NCBI GenBank assembly: GCA_025916675.1
Contig: CP098402.1
Span: forward strand, 3,219,205 to 3,283,204
Origin: Phycisphaera sp.
Lineage (GTDB): Bacteria; Planctomycetota; Phycisphaerae; Phycisphaerales; UBA1924
Length of the DNA stretch: 64,000 bases
Direction: 5' to 3'
Shown: positions 1-8,848 of the stretch, one piece after another
Numbering within the stretch: position 1 is the first letter of the stretch
Layout: every line of letters begins with the position of its first letter
Made by a program: the position numbers and the translations under genes
The notes under the pieces: model-generated
Told to the model about the DNA's origin: nothing
What the model saw: the letters and a program-made list of their open reading frames with translations, nothing else
Databases searched by the model: none

Positions 1-684
1 GGTGCTCATCGCGGTGAGCCGCACGAACCCGGTCATGCCCAGGGGGTGGATCATCGAGTGGCAGCCGCCGCTGACCATCACGTCGGCATCACCGCGTGCG
101 ATCACCTCGGCGGCCTCTCCGATCGCTTGCGTGCTCGCCGCACAAGCCGTCATGCAATTCATCGAGGGACCACGCAGGCCCAGCGCCGCCGCAAGGTGGG
201 CCAAGGCCATCTGCGGCTCCTGCTCCACCTCGCGCAGCAGGCCCAGCGCCCCGGCCCCCTCGGCCCACCGCCGATCATCGAGGCCCCGGGCGTCGGCGTC
301 CCAAGCCCCGATGCACAGCCGCCCAAACACCTCGCTGTCCGGGCTGCTCTCTCCGGCCCCGAGATACAACCCCGCCCGCTCCGGCACGACTCCACCGGCC
401 CCCAGCCCGGCCAGTTCCCAGGCTCGGGCCCCGGCGGCCAAGGCGAACTTGGTCGCTCGCCCAGCCGACGAATGCGAGCCGGCCAACGGACCAAGGGAAT
501 CCCGAAGGTCAAAACTACGCACCTCGGCCGCGAAGCTCGTGGCGAAGCCGCCCGCGTCGAACTGTTCTACCGGGCCAGCGGCGCTCTTGCCGCTCATCAT
601 GGCCTCCCACGCACCTTCCAAGCCGCAACCAACAGGTGTCACCCACCCCATCCCCGTGACTACAACCCGTCGCCCGCCGTGCAT
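1..684 (-). CDS. Beta-ketoacyl-ACP synthase II-like (FabF family), N-terminal 228 residues; runs off window start
   Basis: Read on the minus strand from an ATG at 684, the frame stays open to base 1. It begins MHGGRRVVVTGMGWVTPVG, the classic ketosynthase N-terminus. The nucleophile-elbow region reads MNCMTACAASTQAIGEAAE with the active-site Cys, followed by RGDADVMVSGG and MIHPLGMTGF as in FabF/FabB enzymes. The family condenses malonyl-ACP with acyl-ACP in fatty-acid or polyketide synthesis in the cytoplasm. The catalytic His residues lie beyond the window. A GAAAGGGG Shine-Dalgarno sits upstream of 684; an in-frame ATG at 714 is an alternative start. The gene diverges from the secreted-protein gene at 1217. 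Whether it serves primary fatty-acid synthesis or a secondary pathway cannot be decided here. Confidence 0.9.
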   Translation of the reverse strand, partial: MHGGRRVVVTGMGWVTPVGCGLEGAWEAMMSGKSAAGPVEQFDAGGFATSFAAEVRSFDLRDSLGPLAGSHSSAGRATKFALAAGARAWELAGLGAGGVVPERAGLYLGAGESSPDSEVFGRLCIGAWDADARGLDDRRWAEGAGALGLLREVEQEPQMALAHLAAALGLRGPSMNCMTACAASTQAIGEAAEVIARGDADVMVSGGCHSMIHPLGMTGFVRLTAMST

Positions 685-1216
685 GCAATGGCCCCTTTCA
701 GTGGCTCGCGCCATCCCATTGAGCCTAGCTCACAGGCGGCTTCTGGTGCGATCGGGCGGAGCGAAATTACGCAAAACTACCACCATCGTGTACAAAAAAT
801 ACCATGCGGCCGCAAAATACTCTTGACAACTCCGCGCCGTTGCTTCATTACTACAAGGGGAAAAAGTTGGAAGGGCTCGTGGGAAGCTGGGGGCAGATTC
901 TTCAATCCGATCGGTAGGCTTGCGTTCCTGAAGATCGGTTACCACCAGCAACACACGACACGCCACCGGCTCAATGCGAGTTGAAGTGCGTCGCCTCGTG
1001 AGCGTGCACGACGGATATCGCGTTGGCGTGTGGCATGCAGAGGAAAGAAGGTGGCGATTGGCAATATGTAAGTTGCTGCTCACCACAATTTGAAATTGTC
1101 TGCTTGCTGACTCGGGATTCCTCGTTGGGATCCGAATCGTTTGTTGCATCGAGTAGTGGCCGGTATCGTGCCAGCCGCAGAACATGTAGTTCCTAATTTT
1201 TGGGGGACTTGAAGAG
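685..1216. other. Divergent intergenic region between ketosynthase and dockerin-tailed gene
   Basis: No convincing gene. It must hold both divergent promoters. On the plus strand there is TTGACA at 823-828 with CATTAC 17 bases later (weak -10). On the minus strand TTGCGG is followed 17 bases on by TACACG, also weak. The long open frames here lack ribosome sites and are GC-rich shadows. Confidence 0.4.
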
Positions 1217-3127
1217 ATGAATACCCAGAAGGTTTTGGCCGCTGCCGCGATCCTCGCTGCCGCCGGCACCACGTTCGCCCAGGTTTCGCCTGGCGCGTTT
1301 GCTCCCGACGCCACCGATGACATGGAAAGCTATCCCGGTGCTCGCACCTTCCTCGGCACCTTGTTCGCTGGCGATGTCGCCGTTGGCGGTGCCCTGAGTT
1401 TTGCCTCGGTCGACTTCGGCGACTGGCTGGACTTCCGCACTCCGGGTGGCCCGATCACGCCCACCTCGGGCAGTAAGTTCGGCACCATCTTCGGCTTCGG
1501 TGAAGTCACCCTGGACTTCACCGGGATCGGCGGTGTCACCGGCTTCGGCTTCTCGGCTAGCGCCGCTGGCGTTGGCGCCGACACCATCGAGTTCTTCGAC
1601 CTCGGTGGTGCCTCGATCGGTCTGTTCACCGACGCCGATGGCTACGGCCCCGGCGACGGCAGCATGATCGACCTGAGTTGGACCTCCACAGTCGCCATCG
1701 GCTCGGTCCGCCTGGACGGTCCCGAGACCGCGTTCGACGACTTTATCTACATCCAGGGCGACGTCCCGGCGCAGATCCTGCTGTTCGAGTCGGCCAACGA
1801 CGGGCACGAGATCTCCGCCGCCGACAACCTCGGCCTGAACTACGACCTGATCGACGGCGACTTCGTCGCGCTGAATGCCGATCTGAACAACGGTCAGTAC
1901 AACGCCGCCATCATCCACAACCCCTGCTGCTTCTTCGGCGCCGGCTTCGACGCCGAGCTCGACACCTTCGTCAGCGGCGGCGGTCGCGTCCACTTCTCCT
2001 ACTGGAACATGGACGCCGACGTAGCGCTCCAGGGCACCCTGGGCGTCGACAGCGCGGTCGACTTCTTCGCCCCGCGTCCGGTCTTCGACAACGCCGGCCA
2101 CCCCTCGTGGGGCGGCGCGGCCAGCCCGGTTGCCGTCGATGGCACCGATCCCTGGAACGACAACGGCGACAGCATGACCGGTGACGAGGTCGTCTCGACC
2201 TTCGACAGCACCTCGGGCGATGGCGCGACCATCGTCAGCAACGAGAACCGCACGCTGACCAACGGCTTCGAGTACGACACGCTCGACGAGACCGGCGTCG
2301 TCGCCCTGCTCGAGGCCCAGATCGACTGGGTCCTCAACAGCGCTCCCCCGCCCCCGCCTCCGGGCAGCCTCATCGTCCAGTTCCAGTCTGGCAACGACGG
2401 CCACCTCGGCGCAGCTTCGGCCACCGCCGGCATCACGCCCGACCTGGACCTCTTCAGCGACTTCCCCGGCCTGACCGCTGCGCTGAACGATCCGGACTAC
2501 GGCATGGCCCTGGTCAGCAACCCCTGCTGCTTCTTCGACGCCGGCACCCCCGCCGCCTTCGATAGCTTCATCGCCAACGGCAACATCGCGCACCTGTCCT
2601 TCTGGAACATGGACGCGGACGTTGTGCTGCAGGGTGCCTTCGGCGTGGCTACGGCCATCGACTTCTTCACCCCCCGCTCGGTGCATGACAACGTTGGTCA
2701 CCCGTCGTGGGGCGGTGCCGGCACGGTCAACCCCGATGCGGCTCCCAGCCCGTGGAACGACAACGGCGACAGCATGACCGCTGCCGCCGGTGGCGCGGTT
2801 GTGGGTACGCACGACTTCGCTGGTGGCGACGGCGCCATCATCGTGGCCAACGGCGACAACACCCTGTTCAACGGCTTCGACTATGACTCCATGGTTGATG
2901 CCGAAGTCCGAGCCCTCGTGGCCGCCCAGCTTGGCTGGATTCCCAAGCCCGGTGATGACTGCTTCGCCGACTGCGATGGCGACGGCAGCCTCACGCTGTT
3001 CGACTTCCTCTGCTTCCAGAACCAGTTCGATGCTGGTGACCTGGCCGCCGACTGCGACGGGGACGGCATCCTCACGTTGTTCGACTTCCTCTGCTTCCAG
3101 AACGAGTTCGACGCCGGCTGCGACTAA
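1217..3127 (+). CDS. Secreted protein with two tandem WND-motif domains and C-terminal dockerin-like repeats
   Basis: 636 residues. The signal peptide is MNTQKVLAAAAILAAAGTTFAQ. Residues about 25-190 form one beta-rich domain. After it come two homologous domains (about 192-375 and 385-575), each carrying NPCCFF, a W-N-M-D-A-D-V motif, GHPSWGGA and PWNDNGDSMT, so this is an internal duplication separated by a Pro-rich linker. The C-terminus has two dockerin-like calcium-loop units (DCDGDGSLTLFDFLCFQN and a near copy), the planctomycete arrangement for surface or cell-wall anchoring. The function of the paired domains is unknown to me. The start is the ATG after a GGGGG-rich site at 1201-1206. 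A strong terminator follows. The gene is monocistronic. Confidence 0.85.
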   Translation: MNTQKVLAAAAILAAAGTTFAQVSPGAFAPDATDDMESYPGARTFLGTLFAGDVAVGGALSFASVDFGDWLDFRTPGGPITPTSGSKFGTIFGFGEVTLDFTGIGGVTGFGFSASAAGVGADTIEFFDLGGASIGLFTDADGYGPGDGSMIDLSWTSTVAIGSVRLDGPETAFDDFIYIQGDVPAQILLFESANDGHEISAADNLGLNYDLIDGDFVALNADLNNGQYNAAIIHNPCCFFGAGFDAELDTFVSGGGRVHFSYWNMDADVALQGTLGVDSAVDFFAPRPVFDNAGHPSWGGAASPVAVDGTDPWNDNGDSMTGDEVVSTFDSTSGDGATIVSNENRTLTNGFEYDTLDETGVVALLEAQIDWVLNSAPPPPPPGSLIVQFQSGNDGHLGAASATAGITPDLDLFSDFPGLTAALNDPDYGMALVSNPCCFFDAGTPAAFDSFIANGNIAHLSFWNMDADVVLQGAFGVATAIDFFTPRSVHDNVGHPSWGGAGTVNPDAAPSPWNDNGDSMTAAAGGAVVGTHDFAGGDGAIIVANGDNTLFNGFDYDSMVDAEVRALVAAQLGWIPKPGDDCFADCDGDGSLTLFDFLCFQNQFDAGDLAADCDGDGILTLFDFLCFQNEFDAGCD

Positions 3128-3187
3128 GCCGCGTTCTTCGATAGCCTGTTTTCCGGTCACAAGTAATACCTTCTGAGTGACCACAGG

Positions 3188-3216
3188 GGCCCCCGGAGTC
3201 CGCCGGGGGCCTTTTT
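3188..3216 (+). terminator. Rho-independent terminator after the 1217-3127 gene
   Basis: Perfect 9-bp stem GGCCCCCGG (3188-3196) with CCGGGGGCC (3203-3211), a 6-nt loop and TTTTT at 3212-3216. Confidence 0.9.
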
Positions 3217-3235
3217 CTGTGCGCACTCAGTCTTG

Positions 3236-3520
3236 TTAGTTTGTATGTTGGGACAATCCTGTGCCAGAGTCGAGCGTGAAGCCGCGCAAGAGCCCCGCCA
3301 GTTCTCGTTGCCCGAGTTCGAGCGACACCATCGCCCGCGTGTTGGCCTCCACCACACCCAGCACCACGCCCAGGGCTTCGCGCTCCTGCGAGAGCCGCCG
3401 GTGGGCTTCCTCGATCTGCTTCTCCCTCACGAGCCCGGCTCGCCGCTCGGTCAGCCACATCCACGCGATGAGCCCGGCCATGCCGAACTGCGCCAGCATC
3501 CCAACCGCATCCCCTTGCAT
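3236..3520 (-). CDS. Small single-span membrane protein with coiled coil (phage block, holin/spanin-like?)
   Basis: 94 residues from an ATG at 3520, two bases after the upstream stop. A transmembrane segment near the N-terminus (about residues 5-22, AQFGMAGLIAWMWL) is followed by a charged helix likely to form a coiled coil (REKQIEEAHRRLSQEREAL). It is last in the minus-strand phage structural block, where lysis-associated membrane proteins are common; that placement is the only functional hint. A longer reading frame from 3616 overlaps the previous gene and was not chosen. Confidence 0.55.
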   Translation of the reverse strand: MQGDAVGMLAQFGMAGLIAWMWLTERRAGLVREKQIEEAHRRLSQEREALGVVLGVVEANTRAMVSLELGQRELAGLLRGFTLDSGTGLSQHTN

Positions 3521-3522
3521 AT

Positions 3523-3918
3523 CTATTGCCCAACCTGGCGGAACACGGCCTCGTAGCCGATCGACCACTCGCGGCCGGCATCGACCGGACCGTGCTCTTC
3601 GTATCCCACCAGCCACATGTTGGTCCAGCTCTGGCCGTTGCCATCTTCGAGCGTGCCCTTCCCGGTGCTCGACGTCGCCGTGAGAGCGCCGGTGATCGCG
3701 TCACGCAGCGCCCACAGATCCGCCTCATTGGCCGCGACCAGACGGCCGCGCACGCTGACCGAGAGTTGCACAAGCCCGAGCTGCGACCACAAGGCCTGCG
3801 GCTGGGATTGCATCGTGGGCGACGTCCCTGGCTCGATCTCGGTTTGGCCACGCCGATGCATCACGAATCGGTGCGGGCCGCTGGCAAACAAGGGGGATCC
3901 ATCGAACATGCTCGGCAT
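3523..3918 (-). CDS. Phage structural protein, probable tail component
   Basis: 131 residues. ATG at 3918 has an AAAGGAAC ribosome site 8 bases upstream. The sequence is beta-rich with no recognised catalytic motif; the central stretch LVAANEADLWALRDAITGAL resembles small tail or tail-completion proteins. It lies between the connector/tail genes and the small membrane protein on the same strand, separated by a few bases to a few tens of bases. I infer a virion role from context; the family is not identified. Confidence 0.5.
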   Translation of the reverse strand: MPSMFDGSPLFASGPHRFVMHRRGQTEIEPGTSPTMQSQPQALWSQLGLVQLSVSVRGRLVAANEADLWALRDAITGALTATSSTGKGTLEDGNGQSWTNMWLVGYEEHGPVDAGREWSIGYEAVFRQVGQ

Positions 3919-3946
3919 GGCAGAAGTTCCTTTCTATGCTGGGGTC

Positions 3947-4366
3947 CTATCGCGACCCATCCTCGGCGTTGGAGACATCGATCGGGTCGGACACGCCGTC
4001 GCTCGAGAGCGCGGCCATCTTCACCCGCCGCTGCGCCTTGCCGCCCGGCTCGACCTCGTCGTGGACGGCGGTCACGACCACGCTCGCTTCGACCCTTCGC
4101 CGGCCGCCGCTGCCCGCTGTTGGTGACGTGAACAGCTCGAGCGTTCCTTCGTCGCCGGGCGTCGGCCCGTCGAGAGAGCCGCGCTCTAGGTCGGCCACAA
4201 GCTCGATCTCGACCCGCTGCTCGGGCACGTCGGCGAACGTGGCGAATGGCCCGAGGTTGCCCCACTCCAGCACCACGCGCTCGGGTGTGCGGTGGACGGC
4301 CACGCGTCGAACACGCTCGATCGTTTGCCCGAGCAGCCTCACAGATTGTGGATTCAGCACAAGCAT
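3947..4366 (-). CDS. Phage structural protein, tail-tube or head-tail joining candidate
   Basis: 139 residues from ATG at 4366 with GAGGAG upstream. Beta-rich and acidic in the middle (VEIELVADLERGSLDGP), ending in a polar tail. It follows the presumed connector gene by 13 bases. Position after capsid and connector genes fits a head-tail joining or tail-tube protein; no signature motif settles it. Confidence 0.5.
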   Translation of the reverse strand: MLVLNPQSVRLLGQTIERVRRVAVHRTPERVVLEWGNLGPFATFADVPEQRVEIELVADLERGSLDGPTPGDEGTLELFTSPTAGSGGRRRVEASVVVTAVHDEVEPGGKAQRRVKMAALSSDGVSDPIDVSNAEDGSR

Positions 4367-4379
4367 CGTGGATCTCCTC

Positions 4380-5009
4380 TTAGCCTCGCACGAGGTGCAT
4401 GAGCGCGGGCCGGCGCGTCGCGTCGATCACGCCATCGCCATCAAGGTCAAGGCCCACTGCCAGTGTCTGCCGAGCGCGCGAGAACATGTCGGCGTACATC
4501 GATGTCCGGGCGCCCAGAGCCGAGTTTGGCCCGCTAAGCGCCGAGGCCGCCGCGTACACCAGGTGCAGCGCACCGAGTGCCTCCGCGTGCGCAAGCGGCG
4601 CGTCATCGACAACAACTTCGGCGCCCGGGCCATCGGGCCGGTCGAGCCCCAGCATGCCCAGCAGCTGGCGGTGGACGATCACCAGTTGCGGCTCGAACGA
4701 CACGAGCGTGAACGAAACGCCCGAGGCATCTCCCGGCGGGATCGCGTCATCATCGACCGAGGCGCGCAGCTTGGAGACCTCGAGGACGGTGCCGGAGGTA
4801 ACCTCAGTGATCTCCAGCGGCACGCCGTTGAACACGATCACTTGGCCGGCTTGGGCCTGGGCTTCGGTGAACGTCGCGGACGCGCTCACGGTCGTGAGCG
4901 TCGTGCCGGTGATCCCCGCCGTGCCCGAAGCCAGGCGCCGCCCGGCCCAGAGCGCGTCGGTGAAGGCGTGCGGCTCGACGGCCAGCATGTCCCTGTCCTG
5001 TGCAAACAT
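4380..5009 (-). CDS. Phage head-tail connector / head-completion candidate
   Basis: 209 residues starting MFAQDRDMLAVEPHAF. The start at 5009 is favoured over a GTG at 5030 because AAGGAG lies six bases before it. The N-terminal third is helical; the middle (about 40-110) is a beta-rich Thr/Ser-rich domain, and the C-terminal half is helical. It directly follows the capsid gene, the usual place for connector or head-completion proteins. Alternative: a head decoration protein. Confidence 0.5.
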   Translation of the reverse strand: MFAQDRDMLAVEPHAFTDALWAGRRLASGTAGITGTTLTTVSASATFTEAQAQAGQVIVFNGVPLEITEVTSGTVLEVSKLRASVDDDAIPPGDASGVSFTLVSFEPQLVIVHRQLLGMLGLDRPDGPGAEVVVDDAPLAHAEALGALHLVYAAASALSGPNSALGARTSMYADMFSRARQTLAVGLDLDGDGVIDATRRPALMHLVRG

Positions 5010-5160
5010 CGGCTGCTCCTTGCGCGCCACGCGCGCTTCGTTCCAATCGATCCGTTCGTCAAACCCGCGAGCCGGTGTGATCCGACCCGCGAGCCGGCGG
5101 CCGCCCCCACACGAAACCGCCGTGCCCTTCGCTGCGGGCCACAGAGGGAGAAAGAGCCGG

Positions 5161-6333
5161 CTAGCTGGTGGCCAGGCCGCTCAGCAGGCCGTGCGCGTTC
5201 TCGTTGCGCATCTCGAGCGTGTACTCGCCGATGACCTGGCCCATGGCCGCATCACCAGTCGCTGCCAGCGGCTTGTAGTGGAAGCTGCGCCCTTCGAGCG
5301 GCATCACCTCGATGCGGCTGGAATCCAGCAGCAGCAGGCTGTCGGACGGCATCCACCGCGAGACAACCACGCGGCAGACGCCGAAGTCGCTCTCGTACAC
5401 GCTCACCAGGTCGCTGTAGCGATCATCGCTCGGCCCATAGCGGCGCGAGGACGTGAGGAACGCGTTGATGCGGCGCTTCTGCAAGCCGCCGCACACGATG
5501 GTGTCGATCGGGCCGGCCGACTGGTCCCAAACTTCGCGCAGAGCGGCGTTGAGGACTTCCTCGGTGAGCCCATCGGACCCACCACCCGATCCGCCGGGGA
5601 TGGCGCCCACGCCCGGCTCGAACTGGTTGGTGGCGATGCTGTGGATGATGCCGTCCATCGAGCGGCGGACGGTGCCCGAGCCCTGCTGCGTAGCCGCGGG
5701 TGAGACGCCGTTGATGACGCAGTTTTCCAGGTCGCGCAGCAATTCTCGCATGCGCTCCTGCTTCTGGTAGTCGAGCTCGTCGGCGATGCCGTGGGCGCGG
5801 ACGGCCTGCATCGACCCGCTGACCTCCACCGCGGAGGTGAAGATCTGCGTGTAGTTGGCCTTGCGCACGCGGTTGGTGAAGCGTGCGTCGGGCGCGTCGG
5901 CGCCCTCGAGGGCGGCGTTGCCCAGGATGGTGAGCACCATGTCTTCGGCCAGGGCGACCGGTGTGGTCGAGCCATACCCGCGGACGACGGTGAGGGTATC
6001 GGTCGCGATGCTGGTCACCAGCATGACCTCGGGCCCCTCGCCCGGGCGGACGAGGTCGCCGACGCGGAAGCGCGAGCCATCATCGACGTCGATGGTGGTA
6101 TCGGTGAGGGCCGTGGGCGAGAAGGCCTGCGCATCGACGAGCGCGGTATTGGGCAGCAGGTCGTCCTCGATCCACTCGTGGACGGTGCTGGCCGCAGCGC
6201 GTCGCGCATCGCCCAGGTGGTCGAGCAGGGGGGTCTCGAAGGGGCTGACGATGCCGATGATGTCCGAGACGTCCTCGACCAGTTCGGGCAGGCCGTCGCC
6301 GGCCGAGAAGGTTGCCTTACCAGTGAATGCCAT
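5161..6333 (-). CDS. Major capsid protein, SU10-type (DUF5309 family)
   Basis: 390 residues with AAAGGAG just upstream of the ATG. The N-terminal region contains VSPFETPLLDHLGDAR and VHEWIEDDLLPNTA. The central segment NYTQIFTSAVEVSGSMQAV, followed by HGIADELDYQKQERMRELLRD, is the hallmark of SU10 major head proteins, an HK97-fold group. The length fits the family. It would form the shell of an icosahedral head. The frame is intact with no stops or frameshifts, so decay is recent or the protein is still used. It follows the scaffold-like gene at 6864. Confidence 0.8.
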   Translation of the reverse strand: MAFTGKATFSAGDGLPELVEDVSDIIGIVSPFETPLLDHLGDARRAAASTVHEWIEDDLLPNTALVDAQAFSPTALTDTTIDVDDGSRFRVGDLVRPGEGPEVMLVTSIATDTLTVVRGYGSTTPVALAEDMVLTILGNAALEGADAPDARFTNRVRKANYTQIFTSAVEVSGSMQAVRAHGIADELDYQKQERMRELLRDLENCVINGVSPAATQQGSGTVRRSMDGIIHSIATNQFEPGVGAIPGGSGGGSDGLTEEVLNAALREVWDQSAGPIDTIVCGGLQKRRINAFLTSSRRYGPSDDRYSDLVSVYESDFGVCRVVVSRWMPSDSLLLLDSSRIEVMPLEGRSFHYKPLAATGDAAMGQVIGEYTLEMRNENAHGLLSGLATS

Positions 6334-6399
6334 GCGATTCTCCTTTGGTCAAAATCGGGTGCTTGGCGAGCAGAGAAAGTGGGAGCAAAGGGCGTGTGA

Positions 6400-6864
6400 C
6401 TAGTTGGCGCGTCGCAGGCGCAGGTACTTCATGAGGGCGCGCCGGTCGCCGGTGGCGCGTGCGTCGTCGTGCGCACGATCGACCACCGCGCGACCCGGCG
6501 CGCCCTGGGAGGGATGGCTCGGGCTCATGGCCGACGCGCGTGCCGAGCTGGCCCGGAAGAGCGCGGGCCGCTCGCGTTGGAGCTGGGCGATCACACGCTG
6601 GGGCGTGGCGTCATCGTCGCCCTCGAGGCGGCTCTCGACCAGCAGCGCGAGCGACTCGGTGTCGAGCGCGCCGGCCTGGGCCAATCCCCGTTCGATGGAG
6701 CCCCGGCGTTCGAGCCTGCTGGCGCGGTCGCGCAGGTCGTTGAGTTGCGCGTCGCGGGCGCGGAGCTGGTCGGCCAGGTCGTGCGCCATCTGGGTGCGTT
6801 CGGCCAGGGCCTCGCGCAGGTCGTTGTCGGTGTTGGTTGGCTCGTTGGGTGTGTTCTCAGGCAT
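6400..6864 (-). CDS. Scaffold-like phage protein
   Basis: 154 residues beginning MPENTPNEPTNTDNDLREAL. The ATG at 6864 overlaps the portal stop by 8 bases and has AGGAGA upstream. A long N-terminal charged helix with heptad character (about 15-65) is followed by an Ala/Arg-rich tail, typical of capsid scaffolding proteins that sit between portal and capsid genes. It does not carry a recognisable protease. Role inferred from shape and gene order. Confidence 0.6.
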   Translation of the reverse strand: MPENTPNEPTNTDNDLREALAERTQMAHDLADQLRARDAQLNDLRDRASRLERRGSIERGLAQAGALDTESLALLVESRLEGDDDATPQRVIAQLQRERPALFRASSARASAMSPSHPSQGAPGRAVVDRAHDDARATGDRRALMKYLRLRRAN

Positions 6865-7399
6865 TGGTGTTCTCCTTTGCGGTTGTGGGGCGGGGGGCGG
6901 CGTAGCCCAGCTCGGCCAGCACGCGCTCGGGGTTGATGCCCAGCTCGTTCTTGCGCTGGGCGCTGGCGAGCCGGTCATCCTGATCGAGGTCGATGGCATC
7001 GGGCCAGTGGACGCTGACCTTGCGGTCCTGCGGCTCGGTGGCGAAGGTGCCCGCGCGGTCGAGGGCCTCAAGGATGAGGGCGCTCACTCGTGCGATTCCG
7101 GTGCCGTAGCCGACGCGCTTGCGGCGGGTCTTGCTGAGGAGTCCCAGCATGGTCACGCGGAGCGCGTTGCCGCTGGAGAGGTTGCCGATCTTGGCGCGGA
7201 CGACGCCGGCGGCGATGGGCGGCACGCCTGAGGTCTTGTCCATCGCCTCGCGGATCTCCTCGACGTGGACGGTCTCGCTGGGCGAGTCGGCATCGCCACC
7301 AAACGCGGTGACCTGGGCGTCGGGGTTGTCGGTGCTCAGCACGCGGCCCGGGCCAATGCGGACTTGGTCGAACCCCTCGATGCCCTTGGCCAGATACAT
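6857..7399 (-). pseudogene. Phage portal protein, C-terminal fragment
   Basis: About 180 residues homologous in style to the C-terminal half of portal proteins: an RIGPGRVLSTDN segment, then EEIREAMDKTSGVPP and KIGNLSSGNALRVTM, then a helical tail ending near GYAAPRPTTAKEN. Portal proteins are usually 450 residues or more, so the N-terminal half is missing. The break falls exactly at 7399/7400, where the non-coding repeat with CTTGAACCAAGAAACAC begins. No terminase is present upstream, so the phage block was severed here by recombination. An in-frame ATG at 7399 is fortuitous. Confidence 0.75.
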
Positions 7400-7600
7400 C
7401 TTGAACCAAGAAACACAGCCACAGATCAGCCACTATGGGCTCTCAGGGCGGTTCTCTGGATCGATCAGTCGACCTCGTCTGACCTCGATCAACCGTAATG
7501 TAGTGCAGGAATTATGGTGGGCGGGGTGTGTTTGCCTGAGCCAGCACTCGCTGAGGCCATCAATGCTAGAAAATTGGAGTGAGAGGATCGAGCTGATTTT
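7400..7600 (+). repeat. Non-coding repeat, copy A (5'-truncated)
   Basis: Shares with copies at 15829 and 18597 the start CTTGAACCAAGAAACAC, then GATCGATCAGTCGACCTCG, TCTGACCTCGATCAACC and TGTAGTGCAGGAATTA. The 5' half seen in the other copies is absent, because portal sequence begins instead. Downstream, GTGAGAGGATCGAG with TAGTCAGAT (about 7574-7605) looks like a decayed version of the tRNA-like gene that follows copy B. Confidence 0.75.
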
Positions 7601-8165
7601 TTGTAGTCAGATCAGCCTCTGGGGCTGGAATTACAGACTCTAGTTTGGGGTGAAAACCGCGAGCCTCCTCGCATACGCTCGGCTGTTAGCTCGCTCTACG
7701 ACGGTTTCTGCAACTAGAACATTGTCAAACCCAACCCAGCGGCCAAGGCTGAGCGATCCAGAAGCAGCTCCGGACGGCCGGGTGCGGTGACACCCAACCT
7801 GGGGCAATTTCAGCCCAGGAAAAACAACGACACCGAGGCCGAGACCTGTCTTCACGGGCAATGTCGTCCCAATCAGGCAACTCACCAGAAGGTACTAGCT
7901 ACGTTACCACAAGACGAAGCTCATGCCATGCAAGGCTCACCATTGACACGCGGCAGGGTCGACAGAGTCTCTGGATTTGGGATGATGTGACCGCCTGGGC
8001 GTGAGTGCCCGCTGAGGATGATCCGGGTTACCCATGATGACGCATTTGAACAATTTTACGAGCGACCTGCTAGATCAGCGGCCAAGGGCCCAATTCTTTG
8101 TGTGGGGCCCGCCCGGCACTGGTGCGGCTCGTCCCACGAATTCGATTTTTGGAAGGAGATCAAAC
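7601..8165. other. Intergenic region, no supported gene
   Basis: One minus-strand frame (7640-7885) contains GRWVGFDNVLVAE, reminiscent of the domain preceding exosortase-type tails, but it lacks a good start and tail. It is treated as possible debris of a secreted-protein gene. A GGAAGGAG ribosome site at the right edge serves the next gene. Confidence 0.3.
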
Positions 8166-8788
8166 ATGCGTTCTACCCATATGCTGGCGGCCGCCGCGGG
8201 GTTGGCCGCCCTGGCGGGCACGGCTGCCGACAGATATCACCCAATGGCTGGATCATCGAGGTCCAAGACCCCGTCTTGGCTCTTCCCGGCCACAGCAGCG
8301 GGCTTCCGCAAATGACGACCGTCGAGGTGTACGCCAAATTCGACAGCGCAGTGGACTATGCATTCGCGGCAGGTATCTACGACTTCATTGCCAACGAGGC
8401 CGGTGGCTGGAGTGACAACACCCTGGTGGTGCCATTTGGACCAAACGAGACCAGCGCAAGCGTGTCATTGCCCGGCGATCCCGATGCCACTAGTGCAACA
8501 CTCGGGCAAATCTACTTCCTGCCAGCGGGCATCTTCGCCGATCCCACTAACCCCGCCCTGGTGTGGACCATGAAGTTCACAGCCACCGAGTTCACGCCGC
8601 GGTTCATCGACCTGGAGACCATTACCAGCCGGTTCGCCCTGTACATCGACGGTGCGTTGCCGGATTCCAGGTCCCTCGATACCGCTCTCCTGATGGAGGG
8701 CAGCGGGCAGATCCAGATCATCCCCGTACCGAGCGCTCTCGCGTGCCTGGGCCTGGCGGGCCTGACACTGGTGCGCCGCCGGCGCTGA
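8166..8788 (+). pseudogene. Exported PEP-CTERM-like protein, frameshifted
   Basis: ATG at 8166 follows GGAAGGAG and opens a good signal peptide, MRSTHMLAAAAGLAALAGTA. Near 8222-8232 the frame then breaks. The continuation is one base out of phase (QISPNGWIIEVQDP onward) and runs to 8788 with the tail PVPSALACLGLAGLTLVRRRR, a short hydrophobic sorting helix capped by Arg. The protein matches the intact paralog at 58368-58982 over PAGIFADPTNP, the FxxYxD-like segments and the tail. A single-base indel would restore it, so this is either a young pseudogene or a sequencing error. A hairpin terminator follows. Confidence 0.75.
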
Positions 8789-8818
8789 TACGGTTCGTTT
8801 ATCTTGTAGCTCTCTTCT

Positions 8819-8848
8819 CCACGCCCCGGCCCGCCGGGGCGTGGTTGT
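8819..8848 (+). terminator. Hairpin terminator after the 8166-8788 gene
   Basis: 11-bp perfect stem CCACGCCCCGG (8819-8829) and CCGGGGCGTGG (8834-8844) with a 4-nt loop; only a short T tract follows. Confidence 0.7.

Noticed and set aside
2-984. Plus-strand frames over the ketosynthase
   Set aside because: They run opposite the FabF-like gene and consist of Pro/Arg/Ser-rich shadow sequence.
1193-3226. Long minus-strand open frame (677 codons) opposite the dockerin gene
   Set aside because: GC-rich shadow: low-complexity Val/Glu/Gly sequence, no ribosome site, no motif, complete overlap with a gene that has a signal peptide and dockerin repeats.
5010-5160. Possible small gene between capsid and connector
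   Set aside because: No frame with a ribosome site; regarded as intergenic phage sequence.
7640-7885. Minus-strand frame containing GRWVGFDNVLVAE
   Set aside because: Similar to segments before sorting tails but lacks a signal peptide, tail and start; too weak to call a gene.
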